Assembly: GCF_037975245.1 (NCBI RefSeq)
Contig: NC_092574.1
Location: 9,089,713 to 9,153,712, forward strand
Source of the DNA: Apostichopus japonicus
Lineage: Eukaryota > Echinodermata > Holothuroidea > Aspidochirotida > Stichopodidae
Direction of reading: 5' to 3'
DNA: 64,000 nt
The notes beneath the pieces are model-generated. The model was not told the origin of the DNA and searched no databases. It was given only the letters and a program-made list of their open reading frames with translations. A program made the position numbers and the translations under genes. Position 1 is the stretch's first letter. The number at the start of each line of letters is the position of its first letter. Shown here piece by piece: positions 1-12,960 of the stretch.

Positions 1-2000
1 AAGTGGTTTGGAGGGTATGAACACATCTCTGCCCCAAAAAAACTCTGCCTTAGCGACGTCCATGCCCCAATTGAAATTTGCACGTGGTTTCTCTCCTCAC
101 ATAGTCATTAGGTTGTTCACCTCTGACATGTCTTCCAGTTCCAACACTTACTGCTGCATTTATCGGGATATATATAAATAATGCGGCATAAAAGCATCAA
201 TCTTTCAAACTTTTATTACTTTAGTGACCTTGCCACACGCAAATTTCAATTGGGCCCAAGAATCATCTTCTGTGCAGTGGGCAGTACAAACTTTCACATT
301 CTTGCCATGAGAAACTCCTGGTGCGATGAAGTCTTTCCTGGTTCTCCTCACAAATCGCATCCAGAGTTTCCGATATCTCTCACTACTTTTTCCGCTTGGA
401 AAATTGAAAAAAAAAACTTATTGTAGAGTCCATATTCGTTCTGTTGCATCCCCTACAACGCAATTTCTTGGATTTTGCTAGTGGTTTACGTTGTTTGTCG
501 AGTCCAATATAGAGTAGGTAAACTTAAGTAAGTAAACTTACACACTAAGTGCACACTGCTGAAGTACACTCACGTTGTTATCATCATAATGACGTCACAT
601 GTCACTGTAGATCACGTGATCATCATATCGCTTTTCGCGAAAAGCCCAATTTTTGTTTAAAAAATCAACGAGTTTAGGAATTTTTTTAAGCCTTTCCCAA
701 CATCGGATTGACTTGAATTTTCACATGTGTAAAATGGAAACCAACTAGAATACTCTTGAATAAAATCGTATTTTTTCGTCGATCGTGAAAAATCACTATC
801 GTTCATCTTTAAATATCATGGTAGGCTATGTACATGTGCTGCAAATTTTACCAGGTACCTTGCCAACCCCCCCCCCCCCCCTGTCTAACACCTGTTTGTT
901 AACATTTTTGGCAAGTTTCCAAAAAAACTTTTCATGGAGTGAACTATTTTGGCTCCACTCTAGAATTAATTAGGTCAGTCAGCAAAGGATCGGTAAAGTT
1001 ATGCGAAAAATTATCTTAGACGTTCAAGAAAAGTAGATAAATATCCCCGTAAATTAAGGTAAGTAAAACACACCTCAAGCCAACTGACTCCTCCACATGA
1101 ACAAAACAATCTATTCCCCATGATACACGAGGCACAGTCTATACCATACAGACAGCACGATATCAAGGCCCCAATAGCTTCAGTATGGCCATCTTTATGA
1201 AAGTAAACCTTGCAATCCAATGTTTTAGGCCACTTGGCATGATTAACTAAATGCTAAATATTGTTTCCATGTTCTTTTAGAGAACATCAATTTTGCAAAA
1301 TACAATTATAGTTGTGTTTTTGTTGTTACGTGAGATCCGTAAACGAAAAAGTGGTTAGGCTATTTACAATACACTTAACTATGGTAGGATATTAAGATTT
1401 CCTTTTTTGGGGGAAATTCTAATCTGAAGAGTACTTTCTTTTCTCCCGCTTAACACCAGATGTGGTCTTATGGTTTATTCATAAATGGGTGTACTAGAGC
1501 CTTGTTTACATGACATTAGTTGCATTTAGCACGATATGCCAGTTTCGCGTGAATTTTTCGAAAGTATTTTGCTCGATCTTTCGTAAAATTTGAAAGGTGT
1601 ACCAACTTACTTTTCGTACACAATTGGTAATTTCTCTACTGATTTTCAGAGTTTTGTTCTCTATACAGTGAATGTTGTAAAGGACGGGTTTTTGCGAAGT
1701 TCAAAAGTCAGTAAATGAAGTTGATAAACTTTATTTCTTTTCAACTTTCTTAACCATGGAATGCTAGAATAACATTTACACATAAAACGGAGAATCGCAT
1801 TTTTTTCCCCACAATTATTTCAAATTTCTTTCACAAGAAATTATCGTCATTTGTTCAATCCTCAAAAAATTTCGTCTTGAAAAAAATTATCGCGATAATA
1901 ATAATTTTCGATATATCGCACAACCCTAGTATAGAGGGCTTAAATGCAGAGCTCCAACATATGAACTGTGATCCTAATGTGTATGCTAGACAGTATACTG
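1..2000. other. No recognisable gene; AT-rich upstream DNA
   Basis: This stretch holds short spurious open frames, a run of 15 C at about 876-890 and AT-rich sequence. An open frame on the minus strand near 1011-1220 has a faint ankyrin-like look, but no repeat could be confirmed. I see no supported exon, RNA gene or bounded mobile element here. Confidence 0.5.
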
Positions 2001-2787
2001 TATAATAAAGGCTTCATAATTGACGCACCCCCGTAATTGACGCACCTTCAATTATTACTAGCAACGATACAGCAGGCCACCTTAACTTTTTGAAGTCAAG
2101 CAGGATTACATATATCAAGAGATTAAATCCATTTCAGCTATTTGCTGACCAAAATGTGGTATTTTTTAAGCTTTTAACACCCTCCCCACAGTTTTGCATG
2201 TTTTTGGACATTTGGAAATCTTACACCACAAAAATAACCGACATAATAACACTACTCTCTGGGACCTGACCTGTCCGAACTTAGACTTAGAAGCTCAGAG
2301 CATAGCAAAAAGCATCTAAAGTCAATGGATGTATGCTAAGGCCTACACTACAGTTAGCTTATCGACGGATGTGTCAATTTAGGGGTATGAAAGAACTTGA
2401 CACGGCAGACATTTTGTGGGGGTCAAAATTTGTACGGTGCATAAGCACAGAACCTTAAATATTTTGAGATCAGAACATTTCTGAGGAACTATACATATGA
2501 AAAACACATACAGTTGAGCGATTTGGATTTTTCCTTGATAGATATCGTTGATCAAATTCTTAAGTGCGTCAATTATGAGCTCACCATGCTACTGGTAACA
2601 TTGTACTTTGTAGTGTTAAACTGGCCTTAGTTCTGGCTCATCACTGCAATTCCATAGAAAAGGAGAAGTTAGAAAGGAGTGGGGTATTCTATTACTCCTT
2701 AGAGCCCTGCAAGTGTTGTGCCTTTTCATTTATGTTGAATTAAAGTTTGGCATATGTGGGTTAATTAATTATGAAGCCTTTACTATA
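2001..2787. mobile_element. Nonautonomous element with inverted ends (MITE-like)
   Basis: The left end reads AATAAAGGCTTCATAATTGA and the right end, reverse-complemented, reads AGTAAAGGCTTCATAATTAA, so the ends are inverted copies with a few differences. A second inward copy of the same arm (CAATTATGA at about 2568-2576) faces the left end, so the right arm may be duplicated. No open frame of note lies inside. The exact ends and target duplication are uncertain. Confidence 0.5.
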
Positions 2788-3868
2788 GTAAGGCTAGGTC
2801 GCATTGAAAAGTACAGTAGGCTACACCGGATCGTTGGGGTACTTGTGTGAGCCTATGTTTGGTAATAAAATATTCCACCTCTTTGAGTCTGTTGAAAGAC
2901 GTATTTTCATGAACCGAGTTCTGATGATTCATTTATAGAACGTAAGTGTCAAACTAGAGAAACAGTGAGGTGAAAAAACGTGCAAATGAGGAGTAAATGG
3001 GAGAGGATTATTTTTTGCATTACCTACGTTTCACGAGGTGCTCTGAAAAGGCCGATGTATTAATTAAGGAACGCGAAAAGGGTAAAATTCATCGTTGCAT
3101 CGGATATTCCAGATATGCAGTATCGCAAGAAAAACAATCACATGAACAGCCATCGCACATTTAAAACCATTTGTTGCCTTCAATACAACCTAATAGCATC
3201 AAACCGATATAGTAGTTTCAATTTCACACGATTATAGTATCATTCGCAGATGAAACGCATTTGTAGCATCAATGTCAATGTATGCGTAGCTTAATTGGAA
3301 AGCAGATCCGGTTACGCAAGTGTGAAGTAACATCACAGAACATCGCTACGCTGGTCTGCGAACACCAGTTCGAAGTACCAAGGGCTTTTTCCAAGATGAA
3401 TTCGCTGATATTTTAGAATGAAACATGTCTGTGATGTATATTGAGAATTTTTGAGATGACACAAACACCAATAAATGCTGTGTATTCCTCTTGTGATGCA
3501 TTCCAAATTTGACATAGATGCGGCATTGGCTATATTGTCATAGAAAATCAATACAAGTTTAATGTGCATCTATGACATTTACATGTATGACTCGATCCTG
3601 TTTGAAACCTGTTTAGCAAACCCAACCATCAATATGCCTATGATGCATGGTATAAAACAAAGGTGAACATCGCACTCTATTTTATAGCTAAGACCAATCA
3701 GAGCTGGGTATATAGAAATCAACCTTTTTGAGATATGCAATCACATGTATGTTTGGACATTCCTGCATTCATGTACTAGGAATACAGACTTTATGAATTC
3801 ATGGGCACACAAAGCCACCCATCATCTTTACCTTATATGATAGAGATCTTTATGATATCTTCATGATT

Positions 3869-3962
<94 letters not shown>

Positions 3963-6278
3963 GCTATACATGTTAGAGTGCTAAAATTGCTAGGAGGTTT
4001 CAGAAATGAAACAGTTTTCATTCTTCCCCTTCTATAATTTATTCCTATTGATACTGAGATATTTTCAATCAAGAATGAAACGAAGTTTCAAGCGTTGATG
4101 TTCATTATTTCACACTGTTCTAGCATATATGACGGAAATGGTGATGATGTTCACAAAACCAAAAGCAACAACAACGCGTACTTGTCATGGAAGCAGGAAA
4201 TTGCGAAAGTAACATTACTAATCGTGACCGGAAGTTCTGATTTGGGGATTGCTTTGTAATCAGTTTCAAAATTGAAATTTATTACTTCCACACTGGTATT
4301 CTAATTCATTGTAAACTAGGTATGAGTTTGAAGCCGAAGTATGGACAAATTTCTCTAACTTCGCTCATAAGTTGAAGTTTACTGTATAATTCCGCTAAAT
4401 GGGCGAAATGTTCCACGGCAATGTCTCAAATGACAAACCAAAAAATGATGTTTTGTTGTTTCAGTATGCCGGCAGTTTTTAGTTTGGGTACTATACCACA
4501 TCGTAAGAGCACTGCATGTTGAGACGTCTGAAATTTTATCATGTGACATTAGGTCTTGTTTTCAGTAATCATCACCTTTTCTCATGCCTGGGTGTTGATG
4601 AGGAACAATCAAAATACTGATGGTTTAAAAATCAGCAGAAATAAAGGTGATTTAAAACAGAGGGGGGGGGGTGGGGGTGGGGAGTGTGAAGGAAGTTAAC
4701 CAAACTGTTATATCTTCTGCATGGCTACAAATTAAACGATGGTGGGTTGATTCGTAAGTGGCATAATAGTCCAAGCCGTGCATCATCTATACTTCTGTAG
4801 TGGGTATGATATGTCAGTTGCAATCTGCTGTATTTATGTTGCCCAGTGACCGTGGAAAGTGGCAATTTAGTGTGTCAGTCAATTAATCCTGGTACGACAC
4901 CTTTACGTGGTGATTCCGATCGAAGTACAAAACATTCGGCATTCTGTCTCTGCGACATATCTTGTATATACAGTCATATGCCAGTGGCGCAAATTCAACT
5001 TTTGACTTTGAAACTTGACATGTTTATTTCAATGACGATCTTTAGTTTCGGCGGGGGGGGGGGGGGGGCTGCCATTTTGCCAAAATATTGTTGCCATTGT
5101 CAATAAATATTTGGAGACAACAATTTTACGACACTTGGCTATGTTTCTCTTCTCATATTTCGACGGGGTGAATATATTCAAGTCCAACACTGCCACTATA
5201 TTGCCAGTATTATAGTTCTTTACAGCTTTAAGCATTTTCCGGCCATGTCACATCTATACAGGCTGAAAGTATCAGGGATATATAAAGAAAACCTTAAAAC
5301 TTTTGTTAATTTACCTTCAGTGTCTCACTTTAGTGTTAAATGACCAAAGTTTCAGATTGGTCAAGATTGATTAGTCTACACTCAAAACACTTTATTCTTA
5401 TGATGTAAATATAGTCATGCTGTTGCCGACGTTATTGAAGTTTTGTTGTAGCCAGTTCAAATCTATTTCTTGAAATCTCGACCAAATTTTCAACAACGGG
5501 AAACGAAAATCAGAGACTGGGGGTTTCTTAATTGATAATAGAGTGATAAGAATAATAATTAATAGCAACGAATTAACTGCATTGATTATTTTAATAACAT
5601 ATTTCCGGGTTTATGTTTATATGCCGGGGATGGGGAGTTAGTGGGGTTGGAATATAACTTCTGTCTGACTGATTTGCCTAATTATTTTCTTCGGGGAGGC
5701 GAAAAGTTACACCTCTGCTTTGAAACCTAGGCTGTGAATTCGTACTTGTTGCATATGATCCCTCTTCGAAAGTTGGAATATGCACAGTTTGCTAAGTATT
5801 CAGTTATGTAATCTGGAATCACATGGTAGGGTTACTAAGGAAATATATATGCTTGTTGATTTTCATGTAGTTATAATGGAATAAAACGAATAATCGCTTG
5901 CCTAACTAAACAAACTGATTTGTTTTTATAACTTTTTTGGTTAATGAAGAGTTGGCGTTCCATAATACAGAACATGAACAAGTTTCTGTACAGGTGACAC
6001 TGAATTGAATCACCGTTTGTATCTAAAATACATAGAAACGTAACCCATGCCATGGTGCATCCGCCCTTCCCCGTGAACACACAGTATACATATTACTGAA
6101 GCAACGCATACTGTACATTGCTGCTCTGTACAGTTCAGTATATTCCAGTAGTTTCAGCAGACCTACATTCTACTAGTATACTAACTACGGTGCAGGTCAC
6201 AAGTCGCCGTTACTATCCAGAGTGAAACAGTTTAATTCGCTGAATTCGTGAACACAAATTTGTCAAAATGTCAGAACG
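2788..6278. other. Gene-poor stretch with a long (TA)n microsatellite
   Basis: No exon is supported here. The stretch contains a perfect TA repeat at about 3871-3953, a G run near 4662, a 16-base G run at 5053-5068 and AT-rich unique DNA. The last few hundred bases before 6279 should contain the promoter and 5' leader of the sialyltransferase if the proposed first exon is right; I cannot place a TATA box or start site with confidence. Confidence 0.45.
3871..3953. repeat. (TA)n microsatellite
   Basis: This is an uninterrupted TA dinucleotide repeat of about 80 bases. A similar shorter array lies at 49376-49412. Open frames that translate to Tyr-Ile repeats here are artefacts. Confidence 0.9.
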
Positions 6279-6284
6279 ATGAAG
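6279..6284 (+). CDS. Probable first coding exon (Met-Lys) of the ST6GalNAc-like gene
   Basis: ATG AAG is followed directly by a good splice donor (gtaata). Joined in phase 0 to the acceptor at 17692, it gives a protein starting MKTLKRG followed by a hydrophobic signal anchor. From memory, vertebrate ST6GALNAC5 also begins MKTL, which is why this start was chosen. The intron would be 11.4 kb. A short upstream frame, ATG TCA GAA CGA TGA at 6268-6282, ends in a stop overlapping this ATG, an arrangement that could allow termination-reinitiation. The exon is inferred; another upstream ATG exon is possible. Confidence 0.4.
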
Positions 6285-7339
6285 GTAATAAACATGTCTC
6301 GGTCTACGAATAAACTTGGATTTATTTTCTTATCTGCATTATATTAAGGTAGGCCTAACTTAGGTTAAGACTAAGTAAGACTGTAGGGCAGCCCTTATTT
6401 GTACTAAAGCCTAAGGTTAGGCTTGCCAAAATTACGTTTAGCCTATGCCTTTAGCCTTAGGCTAAAGCTACTAGTATTATTAATACTGTGAGAAGCGTGA
6501 AGCTTATCGTTACTTGCCTAGCGTTTGTTAACATACTGGCGGCGATAGAATTGGTTTGTGCCAAAGCCTGTGTAGATATGTTTCATACTTCAAAGGTTAG
6601 CCTAAGTCTCCTTGTACTTGTTATTCATAAGAGCTTATAAGTTGAACAGAGCAATTGTAGAATTTGCTAGTTTGCTAACAAGTCACAGTTTTTTCTCTCT
6701 TTTTGTTTTTAACTTGAAAATATTGCAACGGTACTTACAAGGTTGCCAAAATGGGACAATTTTTGGCCACTTGCTCAGAAAGTGCATGTGCTTAAAAATC
6801 TACTGGCTTTTACAGTATCAAGTTCCCAACTTCTCTCGGTCATTTTCCTGAACTACAGTACATCCTTAAACATTTGCTGCGTAGGTTTATGGGAACAGTC
6901 CAATAATATTAGCTAATATTGTACTAAGCAGTGATATAGGGCTCATGTTAAAATCATACCCACTTGTTTGACTTACTGGTAACCAAGCTTTCTGGTGTTT
7001 GTGTTCAATCTTAATGTCTACTGGTAGAAAACTCACAATTTTACCCTTTTTTCCCCTCCTGATTTCCTGAATTCCTAAACCTGTGATTTCTTATTTAAGT
7101 CCTGCAAAGTTTGAAACAGGTTGTGAATGATTTCAAATAATTGTGTATCACCAACAAATATCTCCCCAAAGATCTTTATGATATTACCTTTGCATGTACA
7201 CTGTTATGGTTGTTCATTCAAAAAGTTATGAAAACTTATGCGTCAAGCATTCATCAATGTTCACCAATAATTCTTGTGTTCGTTCTTTTCTGTTGTCTTT
7301 TCTCTCTGTCCTGCGCCTTGAGCACCCTTACAGGTGGAC

Positions 7340-7950
7340 GTGCGCGAGTTAGAAATCACCATTATTGTTATTATGATTATATTATTATTGTCATAATGTA
7401 TTATTATTATGATTATTATCATTAATATTAGGCTGTGGCTATTCTTACGACCAGGAGTAACAATTATTTATAAACTATTCTTATGATATCGGCGAATTTT
7501 CGGTTGCGCAGTAAAGTAAATAAAGCAACTTCGCATGCGTAACCGGAAATTATTGTTACTCCTGGTCGTAAAAATAGCCACGTTAAAGCAACTGCGCATG
7601 CATTAACCAGAAATTATTGTTACTCCTGGTGGTAAAAATAGCCACTTTGTTAATATTATGATTATTATTTAGTAATATTATTGTTATTGTTATTATTATT
7701 ATTATTATAATTATTGTCAATGTCATAATGTATTATTTTTAATATTATGATTATTATAATTAATATTATTGTTGTTATTATTATGATTATTATTATTATT
7801 ATCATCATTAATATTATGATTATGATAATTAATATTATTGTTAATGTTATTATTATTATTCTCATGATTAAAATTCTCCTCATTACTTTTCTTCTCATTA
7901 CTTTTCTCCTCATTACTATTTCCCCTCATTACTATTTCTCCTCATTATTA
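7340..7950. repeat. ATT-type microsatellite block around a foldback element
   Basis: The DNA is dominated by ATT/ATA trinucleotide tracts at about 7355-7430 and 7655-7870, followed by CTCATTACT-like repeats to about 7950. Open frames encoding poly-Asn or poly-Ile here are low-complexity artefacts. Confidence 0.8.
7435..7645. mobile_element. Small foldback element with repeated right arm
   Basis: The left arm (GTGGCTATTCTTACGACCAG, continuing AGTAACAATTATTT) is matched by an inverted right arm ending at 7581 (CTCCTGGTCGTAAAAATAGC, then CAC). A second copy of the right arm, with one base changed (GGTGGT), ends at 7645. Both right arms are preceded by similar CGCATGC-containing sequence, so the right half looks tandemly duplicated. 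It sits inside an ATT microsatellite and carries no coding sequence. Confidence 0.65.
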
Positions 7951-10835
7951 TTATTCTCAACAGAAGTGTGATAACTGAGAGTCGGAGTGTTGCCTCACAT
8001 CAACACTGTGCTATGGATGTTGGCCACTCCTCTGGAATGAGTTGGTGTACAAAGTATCTGGTAAGGATTAAAAGTTAAAAGAAGAAGTGTTTCTCTCGCT
8101 CCTTATTTACTTTCATGCCATTGGCCTTAAAATTTGAGTAGTGCAAGTTTGATAGAGCCCATCTACCGTAGCCAACAAAACTGTGTTCAAGATTAATGCA
8201 ATGGAATTGATTCATATGACAAAGTGAGCAAGTGGTGTGTTGTTTCTTAACCTTCATGTTTATTCCAAAACCCTTGAAATATGAATATCAGAGAGAGATG
8301 GAAAAAAAAACCAGTAAACATAGCACAGAGACTGTCTTTTAAAATGCCAACATCTTGATAACATGACTACAATTTCTAACCCTTGAAAGAAGCTCAAGCG
8401 GAGAAAATCTAGTGTCCTTTTAGTTTTGGTGACATACAGCGAAATCCTCTGGCATGAGCCAGTGAATAGCCTGAATTTCAAGGCCTGATAATGAGATATC
8501 TTTTATACCGTGGAGTCAATGATCTTTCATGTTGTGTTTTTGGTTGTAAGGTCCTTGACCACTACAAAGACCATGACCAGTTGCAAAGATTGTTTACCCA
8601 TCTTTACCTTTGAAAGGCATACAAAGTTTGATATCAAAGCTTTCTGTCTTTGCATGTTGTCATCAATGGGGATTTATTGTTGGCTAATGCTTATTGAGGA
8701 TATATGAAATTCATTATTCAATAACTAGTATGAAAGCAAAACATGAGGAGGAGTTCCCCAAGTGCAACACGATGTCCCTAACAACGAACATTTATTCTTA
8801 CATGAGTTATTACAACAACGACAAGGAGATCAATGGCGCTGGTACTGTACTCACAAGTGCTTGCAATCGATAGTGCAATGATGTCAGAGAGTTTCTCGGG
8901 TTCAAAGAAAGAAAAAAGAAGAAAAAAAAACAAAGAACAAATTTTGTCTTATCAAACATATCGAGTATCACCAATGACTTGGTATCTTAATGTATTACAG
9001 CATAGAGGGGGTACTGTATTGCAAAGAATCAGAAATTTACATTTCACCTCATCCACTCTCCTTCAAAGTTGGATGGTAGCAACATGAGCTTGTAAATAAG
9101 GAATCTCTTCACCTGTGGACATGATCTCTTATCATTTAATGTCTGATATCAATCCTATAGCATACATACAGCGCATTTTGTATTGGATAGTATTTGGGAT
9201 TATGGTAATCCTAGATGAATTTGTTTTGTATTTGTTACAACTGAATAAAGCACACACCCTCACGCTCGTGGCACCATGCGCAGATCACCAACAAGCTCAT
9301 TACAAGCTGGGAAATCCTCTGCGACGCAATACAGTGAGTCAAACTGTATTACGTCACAGACGACAATCTGGCTCGTTGATCCTGAGTTGAAAGCATGTGT
9401 GTCGAGGAAAAAAAACAATTTGCCACAAAAATCACTAATATGAAGATATAAAGGAAGAATGGAATAATAAGCAAAATAAAACTGAATTCTCAATGATACA
9501 GGTAAAGGTAAGACATTGCAGTCTTACATATATATACCACGTGCCTCCATCAAAATGACTCCTCTGCATTATGCATGCAATGCAGCATGGTGCAATGCAG
9601 CATGTGCTTAAGTGCTTTCAGTGCCCTACTTACAGTACTCAATCAAAACAGCAAACTATGGATTTATTCATTTGCAGAATAGTAGCTGTGGGCTTAGTTT
9701 GTAAGAAACGATCTAGCAGTCTAAACAATCTAAAATTCTATCTTTATCTTCTTCTATGAGCTGTATTTATACATTGTAGGAGTTTAAGAGGAAGCTGTGC
9801 CTTCATTACACCCTTGGTAAATTTAACCATGTGCTATACTTCCTTTTAAATTTATTCACATGTGCCCCCTACCCCTACAATATTATAGCCTACTGATGGC
9901 ATGATGTCGCATATATGTTCTCCCCCATTTCCTTCCAAAAATAATTTAAGCCTTGATAACATTTTCCAAAAATTACTGTGATTTTATTGTGTCTGTGTGT
10001 AGGTTATCCTGTAACCTATTAGTATGTGCATTTTATGTGTAAGTTCATCAATACCATCGAAGCATTTTGGTGAAGAGTTTAAGAAACACCTGTATATGGC
10101 TCAATAGTTAAAGTATTAATTGAAATGGATCTCATGATAAATATTCCATTTTACATGTACAGGTATAATATTTGGTATTTTACATGGTATGATCTGTTAG
10201 ATAAGGTAAACACTTGAATGCACATTGTAGAATGGTTGTATAAAATATACATATATCAATCAATCAAATGTCATGTATACACGTGTATATAATATATATT
10301 TTTAGATATAGATGTAGTACAGTATGTATATATGTTCTTGTTTAACTTTGCTAATAAAATACTTTTCAATTAATCTCTTTAGTCTACAGCATTGACTTTC
10401 TTACTGAGCATCTTTAAGTTTAGAGCATATCGCTCTTATTTTAAGGTAAGGTGGTAAACAACTGGACGATGTTTCCAGTTACATATCTTCCATTATCTAT
10501 GCTTTCTTAGCACATGCTGCAGTACTGTACACATGTGCAATGTACCATTAACATTTCATTCACTCAGCATTGCCAGACACTGCATTCAGGACATACTTCA
10601 TGCCATCAGGAAATCTAGTTACCTGTACCGTAACAGATTTTGATGAGGACTACTGTAGCTGCGCACATTATGTTCAGCGGACAGGACACACACAAAATAT
10701 ATATATCTGGAAAGAGGCACTAACACTGCATTTTGTCCACAGGCGCCATATCCCCCTGTAGCGACAGTACAGTACATGCTTATGAGATCATAAAATTTGA
10801 CCTCTTTTATTTTATTCATGCATACATTTGTTTTT
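7951..10835. other. Intronic or intergenic DNA without a recognised feature
   Basis: If the sialyltransferase starts at 6279, this is part of its first intron. I found only short spurious frames and AT-rich DNA, with no splice-consistent coding exon and no bounded element. Confidence 0.45.
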
Positions 10836-10837
10836 GA

Positions 10838-11110
10838 TTCCTTGCCAGAGGCAAAAGGGAATCCATGCGATGGTGATGGCCAGTGTATGTGTATGTATGT
10901 GACACTTACTTGTAAACACTGTTTAAACTGTAAACAACTCAAAAGGTTCAGGGTGGATTAACTTTATATTTGGGGTGAAGCCTTTAAATTTTCTGTGAAG
11001 CTCAATGCTCATATGGGGTCAACAGAGTTCAAAGTCTGAAAACTTTGTGAACTCAAAAAGTACATCTTTGTTGAACTTCATACATGATATGCAGATTCAG
11101 CCTTGTTAAA
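10838..11110. repeat. Copy of a long dispersed repeat (segment 1)
   Basis: The segment begins near TTGCCAGAGGCAAAAGGGAA and runs through GTCAACAGAGTTCAAAGTCT and AAGTACATCTTTGTTGAACT. The same order of words occurs at 38945-39198 and in degenerate form at 40584-40860 and, inverted, at 50935-51370, so this is an old interspersed family. Confidence 0.65.
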
Positions 11111-11228
11111 ACATATCAAGTATCTTGCATAATTCACCCGCCCAACCGGGGCCCCCGTCGGTCGTCTTAGGGCATCCTCAATAGTCATGGTCTTCTCGCT
11201 TCTTCATCAATCTCCTTTCTCATTTCAG

Positions 11229-11600
11229 ATCTGAAAGAACAAGGCTAAAAAACAATTAAATCATATCAAACACATTATAAAACCCACCTATCCAGGGGTC
11301 CCATCTGTCTTCTTCTGTCTTTGTTCTGCTTCTCCATCCATCCATCTTCTATCCTCATCCACTGTCTCCAAGTGCCATCCAGCGTCTTCATTGATCTGCC
11401 TGCTATCAAATCTGAAAGAACAAAGCTCAAAAAAGTTAAAACATATCAAATACATTGTATATATCACTCACCCACCCATATATGGGTCTTGTCATTATAC
11501 TTCCGTCATTGTTCCGCTTTTTCATCCATCTTCTGTCCTGTTCCACTGTCTCCAAGTGCCGTCCAGCGTCTCCATTGATCTGCCTGCCATCACATCTGAA
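11229..11600. repeat. Tandem repeat, about 183-bp unit
   Basis: Two full units and part of a third are present, each starting near ATCTGAAAGAACAA and containing CACTGTCTCCAAGTGCC and CATTGATCTGCCTGC, at about 11229, 11412 and 11593. The units differ by substitutions and small indels. No coding role is apparent; the overlapping open frames simply repeat with the DNA. Confidence 0.7.
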
Positions 11601-11689
11601 AGAGCAAGGGCACAAGTTCATAAATATTACCATGTATGGCTTACCAAACTATGACTATGGTTTTGAACCACTAAACGTTTTCTTTTTCT

Positions 11690-12245
11690 GGTTATTGATT
11701 CATTGCTGGAGGCAGAAGGAATCTATGCGATTGTGATGGCCTGTGTGTGTGTTTATGGTCTACAATTAACATATGAGTTCTACCATGCTATGACTTTCTT
11801 TAGGTGAACATGATAGTTTGGTCAATTACAGTTCAGTTTAGTGAAAGGGCACAATATAAAATAGATCTGAAGTGATCTTCAACTACACATATATATAGTC
11901 ATCCAGGAAATGAAATCTGCTTCAAATGATTGATGCTTTAAACACACTCAAGTGTACTATTATCAGTTATCACCTGAACTACAAGGGGTCAACAGGTCAT
12001 CTCAAATCTCATCCATCACACATGGTACATCTTACATTTCACCTAGGAAGACTGCTCTTTCTGAATATTGAAACATTCTCAGAATAAAAATTCTATACTG
12101 TAAAATCCTTACCAAGTGGATTAAATGGTTGATCTCCACAAGTGAATGCTACAAATACGAGATGGAACATCACTCATCTTTTCTGGTTTTCACCTAATTC
12201 TTGGACAAATTTAACTCACTTGCTCTGCATATTCAGGTATTTTAT
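11690..12245. repeat. Copy of a long dispersed repeat (segment 2)
   Basis: This part matches 40870-41500 over many words, including CCAGGAAATGAAATCTGCTT, AGGAAGACTG.TCTTTCTG, GGTTGATCTCCACAAG and ATTTAACTCAC.TGCTCT, in the same orientation. Together with segment 1 it belongs to one old repeat at least 0.8 kb long. Confidence 0.7.
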
Positions 12246-12529
12246 TTATTATTTGTTTCATCACATAGTATAACAAGGTGAACAATACACTATAACTGCA
12301 AATAAGTAAAAAATGTGAAAGGAAGTCAACTAAGAAACCCTTTTGGGCTTAATCTAATAGAGTACTCCCATCAAAGAAAATAGACAACCTTAACACCTAT
12401 AAAAGAACTACTCTCCCCCCCAAAATAGATAACCTTAACATATAAGACCTATAACACTATCCCCCCCCAAACCACCACCACCAACTCCCACCCCTTACAA
12501 CGGATACATTCAATAAAATCTTTCACAGT

Positions 12530-12960
12530 AATATTTTAGTTGTCGCCTGAACAAAGACCAGCTTGTCTAGTATTATAATTGTGAATAGAATTTTCAGTTG
12601 TCCCCTGAACAAAGCCACGGAAGTATAAGATTTCAAGTTGATTGGAAGATTGTTCCACAAAGAAATAGAATGATATCGGAGTGTTTGCATGCTCTTTGAA
12701 TAAGGACAAAAAGAAGCATGTAAATGACCAGCTTGTCTAGTAATATAATTGTGAATAGATTTTTTCAGTTGTCACCTGAACAAAACCATAAAGTATAAGA
12801 TTTCAAGTTGATGGGAAGATTTTTCTCAAAGAAATAGAATGATATCGGAGGCTTTGCATGCTCTTTGAATAACGACAAAAACAAGCACGTTAAATGCTAA
12901 TATTATAATTGTGAATAGAATGACTAATTGTATAAAAGGTAGCAAAAGAACTTGGGAGCA
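12530..12960 (-). pseudogene. Decayed LINE reverse-transcriptase C-terminus, tandemly duplicated
   Basis: On the minus strand, about 12570-12700 translates to RYHSISLWNNLPINLKSYTS followed by VALFRGQLK. The pattern of Leu-Trp-Asn-(x)-Leu-Pro, then Leu-Lys, then Phe-(x)2-Gln-Leu-Lys is the usual end of non-LTR retrotransposon ORF2 proteins. A second, more decayed copy of the same 175-bp stretch follows at about 12735-12880. No start, no full domain and no intact frame remain, so it is a dead fragment. The 3' flank may be the dispersed repeat at 10838-12245. Confidence 0.6.

Noticed and set aside
1011-1220. Minus-strand 69-residue frame with an ankyrin-like GHTEAIGALIS word
   Set aside because: Only one weak word fits; the rest does not follow the ankyrin pattern, and no neighbouring exon was found to join it.
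3833-4072. Frame encoding a Tyr-Ile repeat
   Set aside because: Translation of a TA microsatellite.
7665-7929. Poly-Asn and poly-Ile frames
   Set aside because: Translations of ATT trinucleotide tracts.
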